64,000 bases of DNA from JALOOB01 sp040766655 (GTDB lineage: Bacteria; Chloroflexota; Anaerolineae; CG2-30-64-16), in assembly GCA_040766655.1 (NCBI GenBank), contig JAXGQB010000007.1:310001-374000 (forward strand), in the 5' to 3' direction. How positions within the stretch are numbered: the stretch's first letter is position 1; every line of letters starts with the position of its first letter. Shown piece by piece: positions 49,249 through 57,388 of this stretch. The notes below the pieces were generated by a model. It had not been told where the DNA came from and searched no databases. It saw only the letters and a list, made by a program, of their open reading frames with translations. The translations under genes were made by a program, and so were the position numbers.

Positions 49249-50244
49249 CTACCAGCGCTGGTGCACGTGCGGCTTGATCAGGCGATCGTAGATCTCGCGC
49301 GCGGCTTCCATCGTCTCATCCGATAGCGCAGGCAGGGCCGCGGCCCCCACGTTGTCCTCAGCCTGGGCCGGCCGCTTGGCGCCCGGGATCGTGCACGTGA
49401 CCGCGTCGAACATCAGGATCCAGCGCAAGGCAAACTGGGCCATCGTCGCCCCGGCTGGAACCAGGCGCCGCAGTTCCCCGACTGCCTGCAGCCCCACGTC
49501 ATAGGGCACGCCGGAGAATGTCTCGCCCACATCGAACGCGGCGCCATCCCGGTTGTAATTCCGGTGATCGTCCTGTTCGAAGTGACTCTGCGCGGTGAGC
49601 TTGCCCGTCAACATGCCGCTGGCGAGCGGAACACGCGCCAGGATGCCCACCTGCCGCGCCTTGGCCTCGGGGAAGAAGCGCTCGGCCGGGCGGTGGCGAA
49701 ACATGTTGAAGATGATCTGGACCGTCTGCACGCCCCCATACTCGATCGCCTTGAGCGCCTCCTCGACCTTCTCGACGCTGACGCCATAGTGCCGGATCTT
49801 CCCCTGGGCGACCAGGTCGTCGAGCACGCCGAAGACCTCGGGGCGGTAGTACACCTCCGTAGGCGGGCAGTGCAATTGCACCAGGTCGAGACAGTCGGTG
49901 GATAGGTTGATCAGGCTGCGCTCGACGAAGGCCGTGAGATTCTCGCGGTTGTAGCCGCCGGCCGTGTGTGGATTCAGGCGTCGTCCTGCCTTGGTGGCCA
50001 CGTAGATACGCTCGCCTCTGCGATCCGCAACTGCCTGGCTGACCAGGCGCTCACTCCGGCCATCCCCATACACATCGGCCGTATCGATGAAGTTCACCCC
50101 CTGGTCGATCGCGCGATGCAGTGCCGCGAGCGAGTCTCGATCGTCCACGTCTCCCCAGGAGCCGCCGATCGCCCATGCACCGAAGCTGACCTCGGATACG
50201 TTCCATCCCGTCCGGCCCAATGGCCGGTAACCCATCTGCGCCAT
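49249..50244 (-). CDS. Aldo/keto reductase
   Basis: A 331-residue NADPH-dependent reductase of the AKR superfamily (YdhF/Tas-like single-domain barrel). FGAWAIGGSWG (about 21-31), catalytic D54 and Y59 in NFIDTADVYGDGRSE, K85 in YVATKAGRR and a His in LVQLHCPP make the tetrad. Physiological substrate unknown. A Shine-Dalgarno AAGGAGG precedes ATG 50244. It follows the GH1 gene by 38 bases on the same strand, so it may be co-transcribed and act on a sugar-derived aldehyde. Confidence 0.9.
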   Translation of the reverse strand: MAQMGYRPLGRTGWNVSEVSFGAWAIGGSWGDVDDRDSLAALHRAIDQGVNFIDTADVYGDGRSERLVSQAVADRRGERIYVATKAGRRLNPHTAGGYNRENLTAFVERSLINLSTDCLDLVQLHCPPTEVYYRPEVFGVLDDLVAQGKIRHYGVSVEKVEEALKAIEYGGVQTVQIIFNMFRHRPAERFFPEAKARQVGILARVPLASGMLTGKLTAQSHFEQDDHRNYNRDGAAFDVGETFSGVPYDVGLQAVGELRRLVPAGATMAQFALRWILMFDAVTCTIPGAKRPAQAEDNVGAAALPALSDETMEAAREIYDRLIKPHVHQRW

Positions 50245-50282
50245 CTTTCTGCCTCCTTATCGATATCGTTGCCGCCTGGTTT

Positions 50283-51614
50283 TCAATCCAAAATCGCGTT
50301 GTTCGCAATCACCCCCCTGTACCAGCGTGCGCTTGCCTTCGGGATGCGCTGCTGCGTCTCGTAGTCGACGTAGATCACGCCGAAGCGCATCCTGTAACCC
50401 AGCGCCCACTCGAAGTTGTCCATGAGCGACCACACGAAATAACCCTTCACCGGTGCACCCTCCGCGATCGCGCGGGCAACCTGCGCCAGATACCGCCTGA
50501 GATATGATATCCGCTGCGGATCATTCACCTCGCCCGTCGGGCTGACCCGGTCCGTGAAGGCCGCACCGTTCTCGGTTATGTAGAGCGACTTGAACGGATA
50601 ATCGCGGCTCACCTGCATGAGCATCTCATAGATGCTCTCAGGGTAGACCTCCCACCCCATCTCCGTCCGCTCCACGCCATCGCCCTTCTTGACCCCCAGC
50701 TCGAAGTCGTACTTCTGGCCCACGACCTGGCGGGTGTAGTTGTTCAGGCCAAGGAAGTCGACCGGCGTCGCGATTGCGGCCATGTCACCCGGGCCGACCA
50801 CCTCCAGGGACAGATCTTTTGCCGCCACGACATCGGCAGGATAGGGCCGTCCGGACAACGGATCCAGGTACATGCGCATGACCCAGCCATCTTCGAGGTG
50901 CGCTGCGAGCACGTCCTCTTCCCGGTCAGACGCCGGGTGCGCCGGGGTGTAGTTAAGCACGATGCCCACCTGGGAGCCTTTGCTCTCCTGGCGGATGGCG
51001 GGCACGGCCCAACCGTGCGCGAGGAGGAGATGGTGGATCGCCCGCATCGTCGCCGGCAGATCGCGTTGGCCCGGCGCATGCATGCCGAAATGGTGACCCA
51101 ACACCGCGCTGACCCACGGTTCGTTGAACGTCATCCAATGCTTCACCCGGTCGCCCAGGTGCCGGGCCACGCGCTGGGCATACTCCACGTAGGCCTCGGC
51201 CGTAGCGCGCTGGACCCATCCCCCGCGATCCTGCAGCGCCTGGGGCAGATCCCAATGGTAGAGCGTGACCCATGGCTCGATGCCCGCACGGAGCAGCCCA
51301 TCGACCAGCCGGCTGTAGAAATCCAGCCCGCGCGGCTCGACCTTGCCGTACCCCTGGGGCAGGATGCGCGGCCACGAGATCGAAAACCGGTAGGCCGCCA
51401 GGCCCAGATCGCGCATCAATTGCACGTCCTCCTGCCAGCGATAGTAATGGTCCGCGGCGACATCGCCGGTGTCCCCGTTCTCGATCTTCCCAGGCGTGTG
51501 CGAGAAGCGATCCCAGATGCTCTCGCCCTTGCCGTCCGCCTGCCATGCCCCCTCGATCTGGTACGATGCGGTGGCCGCACCCCAGGTGAATCCCTTTGGA
51601 AACTCGATCGCCAT
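50283..51614 (-). CDS. GH1 beta-glucosidase
   Basis: A 443-residue retaining glycosidase of standard bacterial length. FPKGFTWGAATASYQIEGAW opens it; acid/base E165 lies in FNEPWVSA and nucleophile E348 in YITENGAAF. WPRILPQG, YHWDLPQAL and WSLMDNFEWALGY are conserved subsite motifs. It is cytoplasmic (no signal) and hydrolyses cellobiose or other beta-glucosides. ATG 51614 follows GGGAGAGGG. It may compete with or complement the GH94 phosphorylase encoded at 31911-34355. Confidence 0.94.
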   Translation of the reverse strand: MAIEFPKGFTWGAATASYQIEGAWQADGKGESIWDRFSHTPGKIENGDTGDVAADHYYRWQEDVQLMRDLGLAAYRFSISWPRILPQGYGKVEPRGLDFYSRLVDGLLRAGIEPWVTLYHWDLPQALQDRGGWVQRATAEAYVEYAQRVARHLGDRVKHWMTFNEPWVSAVLGHHFGMHAPGQRDLPATMRAIHHLLLAHGWAVPAIRQESKGSQVGIVLNYTPAHPASDREEDVLAAHLEDGWVMRMYLDPLSGRPYPADVVAAKDLSLEVVGPGDMAAIATPVDFLGLNNYTRQVVGQKYDFELGVKKGDGVERTEMGWEVYPESIYEMLMQVSRDYPFKSLYITENGAAFTDRVSPTGEVNDPQRISYLRRYLAQVARAIAEGAPVKGYFVWSLMDNFEWALGYRMRFGVIYVDYETQQRIPKASARWYRGVIANNAILD

Positions 51615-51723
51615 AGCCCTCTCCCGTCACCATGATGGACAACACGCCGCATCATACCACGATGCACCCTACCAGGCACACATGGTGCGGCGACGCCTCT
51701 GGGCCATCTGCGCCGCAATCGGG

Positions 51724-51729
51724 TATAAT
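51724..51729 (+). promoter_or_regulatory. -10 box predicting a leaderless MFS transcript
   Basis: TATAAT is followed by exactly seven bases (GCCATCC) and ATG 51737, the same arrangement as at recJ (TATAAT, GCCCACC, ATG). No Shine-Dalgarno precedes the ATG and no good -35 is visible. Confidence 0.55.
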
Positions 51730-51736
51730 GCCATCC

Positions 51737-53050
51737 ATGGCATCCTCCATGAAGCCGGCATCGGCGCGCCATCTGCCGCCCACCTTCCGATCACTGGCCC
51801 ACCGCAACTTCAGGCTGTGGTTCGCGGGTCAGGGCATCTCGTTGGTCGGCACGTGGATGCAGTACATGGCCCAGCAGGTGCTGGTGTACCGACTGACCGG
51901 CTCCGCAGCTGCGCTCGGCATCGTGAGCGCGATCGGCCTCATCCCGGTGATCCCGCTCGGGCTGTGGGGGGGATCTATCGCCGATCGCGCGCCGCGGCGA
52001 ACCATCATTCTACTTGCCCAGTCCGTCATGATGGTTCAGGCATTCGTCCTCGCCTTGCTCACCTGGACGGGCACGGTGCGGATCTGGCACGTCTACCTGA
52101 TGGCGCTCATGCTTGCGGCGGCCCAGGCGATCGATCTGCCGGCGCGCCAGGCATTCATCGTCGACATGGTGGTGGACCGGGAAGACCTGACGAACGCGAT
52201 TGCGCTCAACTCAGCGATCTTCAACATGGCGCGCGCCTTGGGTCCCGCACTGGCCGGCACGGTGGTCGCAGCGGTGGGCGAAGGGCCGGCGTTCCTGATC
52301 AACGGCCTGAGCTTCCTGGCCGTGATCGTAAGCCTCCTGATGATGAGCCAGCTGCCGGATCGCCGCCGGAAGGACGTCGGGCCCCTGGCCCAACACCTCG
52401 CGGCGGGGTTCCGTTATGTAGTCGGCCATCGCATCATCCTCATCCTGACCAGCCTGGTCGCCATCAGCGCTTTCCTGTCGATGCCCTATAACACCCTGAT
52501 GCCCGTGGTCGCCGATGATATCCTAAGGGAGAGTGCTGCGCCGGTGGTGGCGTTCCTGTGCGACGGCGAGCATGCACTGATGCGCTGCAAGACCCCTGAG
52601 GCACTCCCCCTCGGTATGTTGCTGACCGCCGTGGGGGTGGGCGCCGTGATCGGCGCGTTAGGGATCGCGTCGCTGCCCGGCAATGCCCGCCGCGGGCGCT
52701 GGCTCACTGCAGGCAACCTGCTGTTTCCGCTTCTTCTGCTTGGGTTCGCCGCCAGTCGATCCTTCGTGGTGTCGCTGCTCCTGCTGATGGGAGTCGGCTT
52801 GAGCTTCGTGGCGCAGAATTCACTGGTCAACACGATGATCCAACTGACGGTCCCGGATGAAGTCAGAGGCCGTGTGATGAGCCTCTACAGCCTGACCTTC
52901 CAGGTTTCGATGCGTGCAGGTGGGTTCCAGGCTGGGCTCGTGGCAGACGGCTTCGGACCCGCAGTCAGCATCGCGGTCGGCGCCGCCATATCGCTGGCCT
53001 ACGGCGTGTTCGTCGCCATTCGCTACCCCAAACTGAGAAACATGGCCTGA
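51737..53050 (+). CDS. MFS transporter of the EntS/MFS_3 type
   Basis: A 437-residue, about twelve-span exporter. SLAHRNFRLWFAGQGISLVGTWMQ is the characteristic start of MFS_3 (enterobactin exporter EntS-like) proteins; GGSIADRAPRRTII (about 78-91) is motif A and NDLPARQAFIVDMV-like LPARQAFIVDMV (about 136-147) follows. An insertion of about 20 residues with two cysteines (about 272-292, FLCDGEHALMRCK) lies between the two halves and is unusual. Substrates of the group are siderophores, macrolides and small metabolites. ATG 51737 chosen because a consensus -10 box ends eight bases upstream. Confidence 0.85.
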   Translation: MASSMKPASARHLPPTFRSLAHRNFRLWFAGQGISLVGTWMQYMAQQVLVYRLTGSAAALGIVSAIGLIPVIPLGLWGGSIADRAPRRTIILLAQSVMMVQAFVLALLTWTGTVRIWHVYLMALMLAAAQAIDLPARQAFIVDMVVDREDLTNAIALNSAIFNMARALGPALAGTVVAAVGEGPAFLINGLSFLAVIVSLLMMSQLPDRRRKDVGPLAQHLAAGFRYVVGHRIILILTSLVAISAFLSMPYNTLMPVVADDILRESAAPVVAFLCDGEHALMRCKTPEALPLGMLLTAVGVGAVIGALGIASLPGNARRGRWLTAGNLLFPLLLLGFAASRSFVVSLLLLMGVGLSFVAQNSLVNTMIQLTVPDEVRGRVMSLYSLTFQVSMRAGGFQAGLVADGFGPAVSIAVGAAISLAYGVFVAIRYPKLRNMA

Positions 53051-53117
53051 CGAAGCTGAGGGGTGGGCGTTGTCCGATGCGCCGAGCAGGGGGGTGAAGT
53101 CGTACGGGAACGCAGAA

Positions 53118-53144
53118 GGGCGCAGGCCTGATATGCCCGCGCCC
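53118..53144. terminator. Imperfect hairpin between convergent genes
   Basis: GGGCGC (53118-53123) pairs with GCGCCC (53139-53144), and inside it GGC pairs with GCC. It lies between the convergent MFS and dps genes; there is no clear T-run. Confidence 0.4.
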
Positions 53145-53171
53145 CCTCCGAAATGCTTTGCTGATCAGCGC

Positions 53172-53699
53172 TTACTTGGCGCCCTGGAGATGTGCTTCCA
53201 GGAAGTAGAGGTGCTTGTCGAGCTCGCGCGAGATCTCAGTGAAGACATCCGCTGTGTCGGCATCGCCGGCCTTGTCGGCCTCATCGATCGCCTTGCGGGT
53301 GCTCTCGCAGATCGCGGCATAGCGCTCCGCCATCGCCTCGACAACCTGCATGCCCTCAACGACATCCGTCGAGAAGTCTTCCAGCCGCGTGCTCGCGGCC
53401 GCCATCTTCACAGTGCCGAGAGCCTGGCCACCGAGGGCCGTAATCCGCTCCGCAAGGACGTCGACGAACGGCAGAACGGCTTCCGCCAGATCGTCAAACA
53501 TCTCATGTAGCTGGATGAAATCGCGGCCCTTGACATTCCAATGAGCCTGCTTGTTGAGTGCGTACAGGGCAAAGGTGTCAGCAAGCTGCTCGTTGCACAT
53601 CTCCACGATTTGCTCCCGCACCTTCTGCTCAAGGTCATGTCTCGTCTTGAAAAGTCGAAGCTCACCCGTCTTCCCACTGCTCTTACGTTGCGCTGCCAT
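53172..53699 (-). CDS. dps: Dps family DNA-protection/ferritin-like protein
   Basis: A 175-residue four-helix protein. The ferroxidase-site motif across the dimer is complete: H53 (AHWNVKG), H65 (LHEMF), D69 region and D80/E84 (VDVLAER). A basic N-terminal tail (AAQRKSSGKTG) could bind DNA. Dps dodecamers oxidise Fe(II) with hydrogen peroxide and protect DNA under stress. ATG 53699 follows GAAAGGAAG; a longer frame upstream lacks homology. Confidence 0.93.
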   Translation of the reverse strand: MAAQRKSSGKTGELRLFKTRHDLEQKVREQIVEMCNEQLADTFALYALNKQAHWNVKGRDFIQLHEMFDDLAEAVLPFVDVLAERITALGGQALGTVKMAAASTRLEDFSTDVVEGMQVVEAMAERYAAICESTRKAIDEADKAGDADTADVFTEISRELDKHLYFLEAHLQGAK

Positions 53700-53933
53700 A
53701 GTTTCTTCCTTTCTCATCTCGATACAACGTGCGTGCCGATGTAGCTTAACCAATACAAACTTTCCGATATCATATCTGCAGAGTGGCCGCTCGACCGTGA
53801 TCGTCACTCCAGTCGCCTTCCCCCGGCCGCAGCGGACGGCATCCGCCTGCGCGTCATTCAGAAATATGGTGTAAAATAAGGGCGGCGGCGGAGCGCCGCA
53901 AGCGATTGAGACACATGCCGACAGGAGACATTC

Positions 53934-54836
53934 ATGGACCTCGACAAACTGGTCGACCAGATGCGCGTTAAGCCAGGCAAGAAGATCGATCTCGAGAAGG
54001 ACTTCGATCCGGGATGGACCGGAGGCTACAAGAAAAAATCCGTCGATGCGGACGAGATGTTGGAGGAAGGTGTCGCCCAGCTTGCCAAATACCAGGAGCG
54101 ACTCTACGCGGAGAACCGGCAGTCACTGCTCGTGGTCATCCAGGCGTTGGACGCTGCCGGCAAGGACAGCGCGCTCGCGCACGTTCTCACTGGCCTCAAC
54201 CCCACAGGCTTCCAGGTGTTCAGCTTCAAGGCGCCGAACGCGGAAGAGCTGGACCACGACTATCTCTGGCGCATCGTCAAGGCCTTGCCGGAGCGCGGTC
54301 GTATCGGCATCTTCAACCGCTCGCACTACGAAGAGGTCCTGGCCGTACGGGTGCACCCGTCCTTCCTCGGGCCACAGCGCCTGCCCCCGCATACGCTGGG
54401 CGACGGGCTATGGAAGCAGCGCTTCGAGGAGATCAACAACTTCGAGAAGTACCTGGTGCAGCAGGGCACTCAGGTCGTCAAGATATTCCTGCATGTGTCC
54501 AAGGAAGAACAGCGTCTGCAGCAGTTGGAGCGCATCGACACGCCGGAGAAGAACTGGAAGTTCAACCCGGGTGACATCGAAGAGCGGAAGTACTGGAAGG
54601 AGTACATGAAGGCGTTCGAGGATGTGTTCAATCACACCTCTACAGAGTGGGCTCCCTGGTACGTCGTGCCGGGAGACAAACGCTGGTTCGCGCGGCCGGC
54701 CATCGCGGCCATCATCGCCCGAAAGCTGGCTAAGATGGATCCACAGTTCCCGACCATCAGCGAGGACGACCGGCAGAAGATGCTCGCCTCACGGGAAGTA
54801 CTGATCGCCGAGGGTGGCCAGGCCAAGGAGAAGTAG
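53934..54836 (+). CDS. ppk2: PPK2 family polyphosphate kinase / polyphosphate:nucleotide phosphotransferase
   Basis: A 300-residue P-loop kinase. Walker A is DAAGKDSA (73-80), where most PPK2 proteins have D-[AG]-G-K-D-[GS]; the Walker B/lid region is GIFNRSHYEEVLAVRVHPS (125-143), and KIFLHVSKEEQ, YVVPGDKRWFARPAI complete the fold. Members use polyphosphate to phosphorylate NMP or NDP. The length and N-terminal extension fit class II/III-type proteins. A GGAGA Shine-Dalgarno precedes ATG 53934. Monocistronic, divergent from dps. Confidence 0.92.
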   Translation: MDLDKLVDQMRVKPGKKIDLEKDFDPGWTGGYKKKSVDADEMLEEGVAQLAKYQERLYAENRQSLLVVIQALDAAGKDSALAHVLTGLNPTGFQVFSFKAPNAEELDHDYLWRIVKALPERGRIGIFNRSHYEEVLAVRVHPSFLGPQRLPPHTLGDGLWKQRFEEINNFEKYLVQQGTQVVKIFLHVSKEEQRLQQLERIDTPEKNWKFNPGDIEERKYWKEYMKAFEDVFNHTSTEWAPWYVVPGDKRWFARPAIAAIIARKLAKMDPQFPTISEDDRQKMLASREVLIAEGGQAKEK

Positions 54837-54931
54837 GCTGGCGATTCCCACGCATCACACGTTCCGCTCGTGCGCATCGGACACGCGCTGCTTACATCGC
54901 AATGCGCACGTCGGGAAGGGATAGGCACGTT

Positions 54932-55750
54932 ATGCCGCAACAGACCCTGATCTTGATTCGGGGAGCAGGTGACCTGGCGAGCGGGGTGGCTGCCCGGCTA
55001 CATCGAAGCCGCTACGCAGTGGCAATGACCGAGGTAGCGCAACCCCTGATGGTGCGCCGCGCTGTCTGTTTCGGAGAGGCCGTCTACGACGAAGAAGCCT
55101 GGATCGAGGGCATCGGTGCGAGGCGGACCACATCCGTCCTGGAAGCGCACGCCATCATACGCGACGGCATGATACCGGTGCTGGTCGATCCGGGCGCTCA
55201 ATGTCGCGCCGAACTGGCGCCCGCAGCCATCGTCGACGGCATTATGGCAAAGCGCAATACCGGCACCACGATACACGATGCGCCGCTGGTAGTGGCCCTG
55301 GGCCCGGGATACACTGCGGGCGCCGACTGCCACTGTGTCATCGAGACGTTGCGGGGCCACTGGCTCGGCCGGCCGATCTGGGAAGGGTCGGCCGCACCCG
55401 ACACCGGCGAGCCCGGCGAGATTGCCGGTCAAGGGATCGCGCGCCTGTTGCGTTCCCCTGCCGATGGGATTTTCGAGGCGCAAGTCGAAATCGGGGACCG
55501 CGTTGAGGCCGGCCAGATCCTCGCCACGATCGGCGACGTGCCGCTACGCGCGCAGATCGACGGTGTGGTTCGCGGCCTCATGCGCTCGGGTCTGCGCGTG
55601 TGGCGCGGCGTGAAGGTGGGCGACGTGGACCCCCGCGCCCAACGAACGCACTGCTTCACGCTCTCCGACAAGTCCCTCGCCATCGGGGGAGGCGTGCTGG
55701 AAGCCCTGCTTTCCAGAGGCGTCCTGCCGCTGAGCGAGCCAACAGGGTAG
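54932..55750 (+). CDS. yqeB: EF2563/YqeB family protein (linked to selenium-dependent molybdenum hydroxylases)
   Basis: A 272-residue protein. LILIRGAGDLASGVAARLHRSRY (about 6-28) is the Rossmann-like opening of the family; FGEAVYDEEAWIEGI and RNTGTTIHDAPLVVALGPGYTAGADCHCVIET (about 105-137) are highly characteristic, with a C-terminal biotinyl-like barrel (about 180-240). In genomes with selenium-dependent xanthine dehydrogenase-type enzymes, yqeB clusters with yqeC, selD and mocA-like genes. None of these is near here, so this is an orphan copy. ATG 54932 was preferred over 54902 because of AAGGGATAGG upstream. The M1-type peptidase gene follows after 16 bases. Confidence 0.85.
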   Translation: MPQQTLILIRGAGDLASGVAARLHRSRYAVAMTEVAQPLMVRRAVCFGEAVYDEEAWIEGIGARRTTSVLEAHAIIRDGMIPVLVDPGAQCRAELAPAAIVDGIMAKRNTGTTIHDAPLVVALGPGYTAGADCHCVIETLRGHWLGRPIWEGSAAPDTGEPGEIAGQGIARLLRSPADGIFEAQVEIGDRVEAGQILATIGDVPLRAQIDGVVRGLMRSGLRVWRGVKVGDVDPRAQRTHCFTLSDKSLAIGGGVLEALLSRGVLPLSEPTG

Positions 55751-55766
55751 TCAGCCAGAGCCATCC

Positions 55767-57377
55767 ATGACCGGACCATTTCGCACCTGGCTGCGCGTGG
55801 CGGCCGGACTCATCGTCCTGGTGAGCCTGGTGGGTTGTTGCCGGCTGGCGACCATGTCGCCTCCCGGGCTCACACCCGAGACCGCGACCACGCCAACGCC
55901 CACAGCCGCGCCCACCATCACGCCGCCGCCCACGGCCGCCCCGACGGGTGCTCCGGGAACGAAGCCCACACCGCGCGTGCCACAGGCGCCCCTATTCGGC
56001 CCGCCCTGGTCCGAACGAACGATCTACCGGACTGGGCTGACGCCCGGCGAATGGCCCATCCTGGACGCGCTTGACGATGCGAGCGAGTATCGGATCGACC
56101 TGACGATCGCAGACTCGTTCACTGAAGTGCAGGGACGCCAGCAGGTCCGCTACACGAATCAGGAAGAGGAACCACTATCGGAGATCTACATGCGGCTCTT
56201 CCCGAACGCGCTGGGAGGAGAGATGGCCGTCTCATCCATAACCGACGATGGACAAAGCGCAGACGTTCAGACCCATTTTGCCCGCACTGCATTGCTCGTC
56301 ACGTTGCCAGTGCCCCTCGCGCCGGGCGCGTCCACGGTGATCGAACTCGCCTATCGCATCACCGTTCCTGAGACGTTGGACACCGGATATGGGCTTCTCA
56401 GCTACACCGATGGGATCCTGGCCCTGGACACCCCTTACGCACCGATTCCCGTCTACGACGACGAGGGCTGGAATGTGGAGGATCCGCCGGCGACCGCGGA
56501 TACGAGCTACTACGACGTGAGTTTCTACCTGGTGCGCGTCACGGCGCCGCCGGCGCTTGCGCTTGCCGCTGCCGGGGTCGAGGTCGAACGCACGGCCGAA
56601 GGAGCCGCGCAGACGGTTACGTTCGCGCACGGGCCGGCGCGCGACTTCTCCCTGGCGGCCAGCGCTGCCTACGACATCGCCTCACAGCAGGTCGATGACG
56701 TCCTGATCCGATCGTTCGCGCTCGAATCGGGGCGCGTGGGAGCCCGCATCGCGTCAGATGTGGCGGTCGAGGCCCTGCGCATCTTCGCCGAACGGTTCGG
56801 ACCTTATCCCTTCAGCGAGTTCGACGTGGCCGCAACGCCGATGCTGGCACTCGGCATCGAGTACCCGGGCATCATCGGCATCAGCGCTGAGATACTTGAT
56901 GGCGACGCGCCGCGCCAGGCACTCATCGAGACGACCGTCGCGCACGAGGTCGCGCACCAATGGTTCTACGGCCTGGTCGGTAACGACCAGGTCGACGAAC
57001 CATGGCTGGATGAGGCGCTCGCGCAGTACGCAACCTGGCTCTACTACCTCGACCGGTACGGCGAGGCGCCGGCTGAACTCGTCCGTGAAGGGTGGTTCTC
57101 GCGCTGGGAACGAGTCGACCGCGCGGCTGTGCCTGTGGGACTACCGGCCGCGGCGTACGACGGCCTCCAATATGGCGCCATCGTCTACGGACGAGGCCCC
57201 CTCTTCGTGAGCGCCCTCGCGGAGCGCATGGGCCAGGAGACGTTCGATCGCTTCCTGAGGGAGTATAGCGATCGTCATCGCTGGGGCATCGCGACGACTG
57301 CCAGCTTCGAGGAGATGGCAGAGGCGGCCTGCGATTGCTCGCTGGATGACCTGTTCAGCGAGTGGCTCGCCCCGTAG
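55767..57377 (+). CDS. Lipoprotein M1-family-type zinc metallopeptidase
   Basis: A 536-residue exported protein with lipobox LVGC (about 21-24), a Thr/Pro/Ala linker (about 35-75), an aminopeptidase-N-like beta domain (about 105-330) and a gluzincin domain with HEVAH at 393-397 and third ligand E416 (WLDEALAQY), the HEXXH-18-E arrangement. The classical GAMEN exopeptidase loop is replaced by LGIEYPGIIG (about 361-370), so aminopeptidase activity is not certain. It lies in the same orientation directly after the yqeB-like gene. Confidence 0.85.
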   Translation: MTGPFRTWLRVAAGLIVLVSLVGCCRLATMSPPGLTPETATTPTPTAAPTITPPPTAAPTGAPGTKPTPRVPQAPLFGPPWSERTIYRTGLTPGEWPILDALDDASEYRIDLTIADSFTEVQGRQQVRYTNQEEEPLSEIYMRLFPNALGGEMAVSSITDDGQSADVQTHFARTALLVTLPVPLAPGASTVIELAYRITVPETLDTGYGLLSYTDGILALDTPYAPIPVYDDEGWNVEDPPATADTSYYDVSFYLVRVTAPPALALAAAGVEVERTAEGAAQTVTFAHGPARDFSLAASAAYDIASQQVDDVLIRSFALESGRVGARIASDVAVEALRIFAERFGPYPFSEFDVAATPMLALGIEYPGIIGISAEILDGDAPRQALIETTVAHEVAHQWFYGLVGNDQVDEPWLDEALAQYATWLYYLDRYGEAPAELVREGWFSRWERVDRAAVPVGLPAAAYDGLQYGAIVYGRGPLFVSALAERMGQETFDRFLREYSDRHRWGIATTASFEEMAEAACDCSLDDLFSEWLAP

Positions 57378-57388
57378 CCGTGTCGGGG

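Noticed and set aside
53070..53510. 146-codon plus-strand frame opposite dps
   Set aside because: It is antisense to a complete Dps gene with intact ferroxidase residues.
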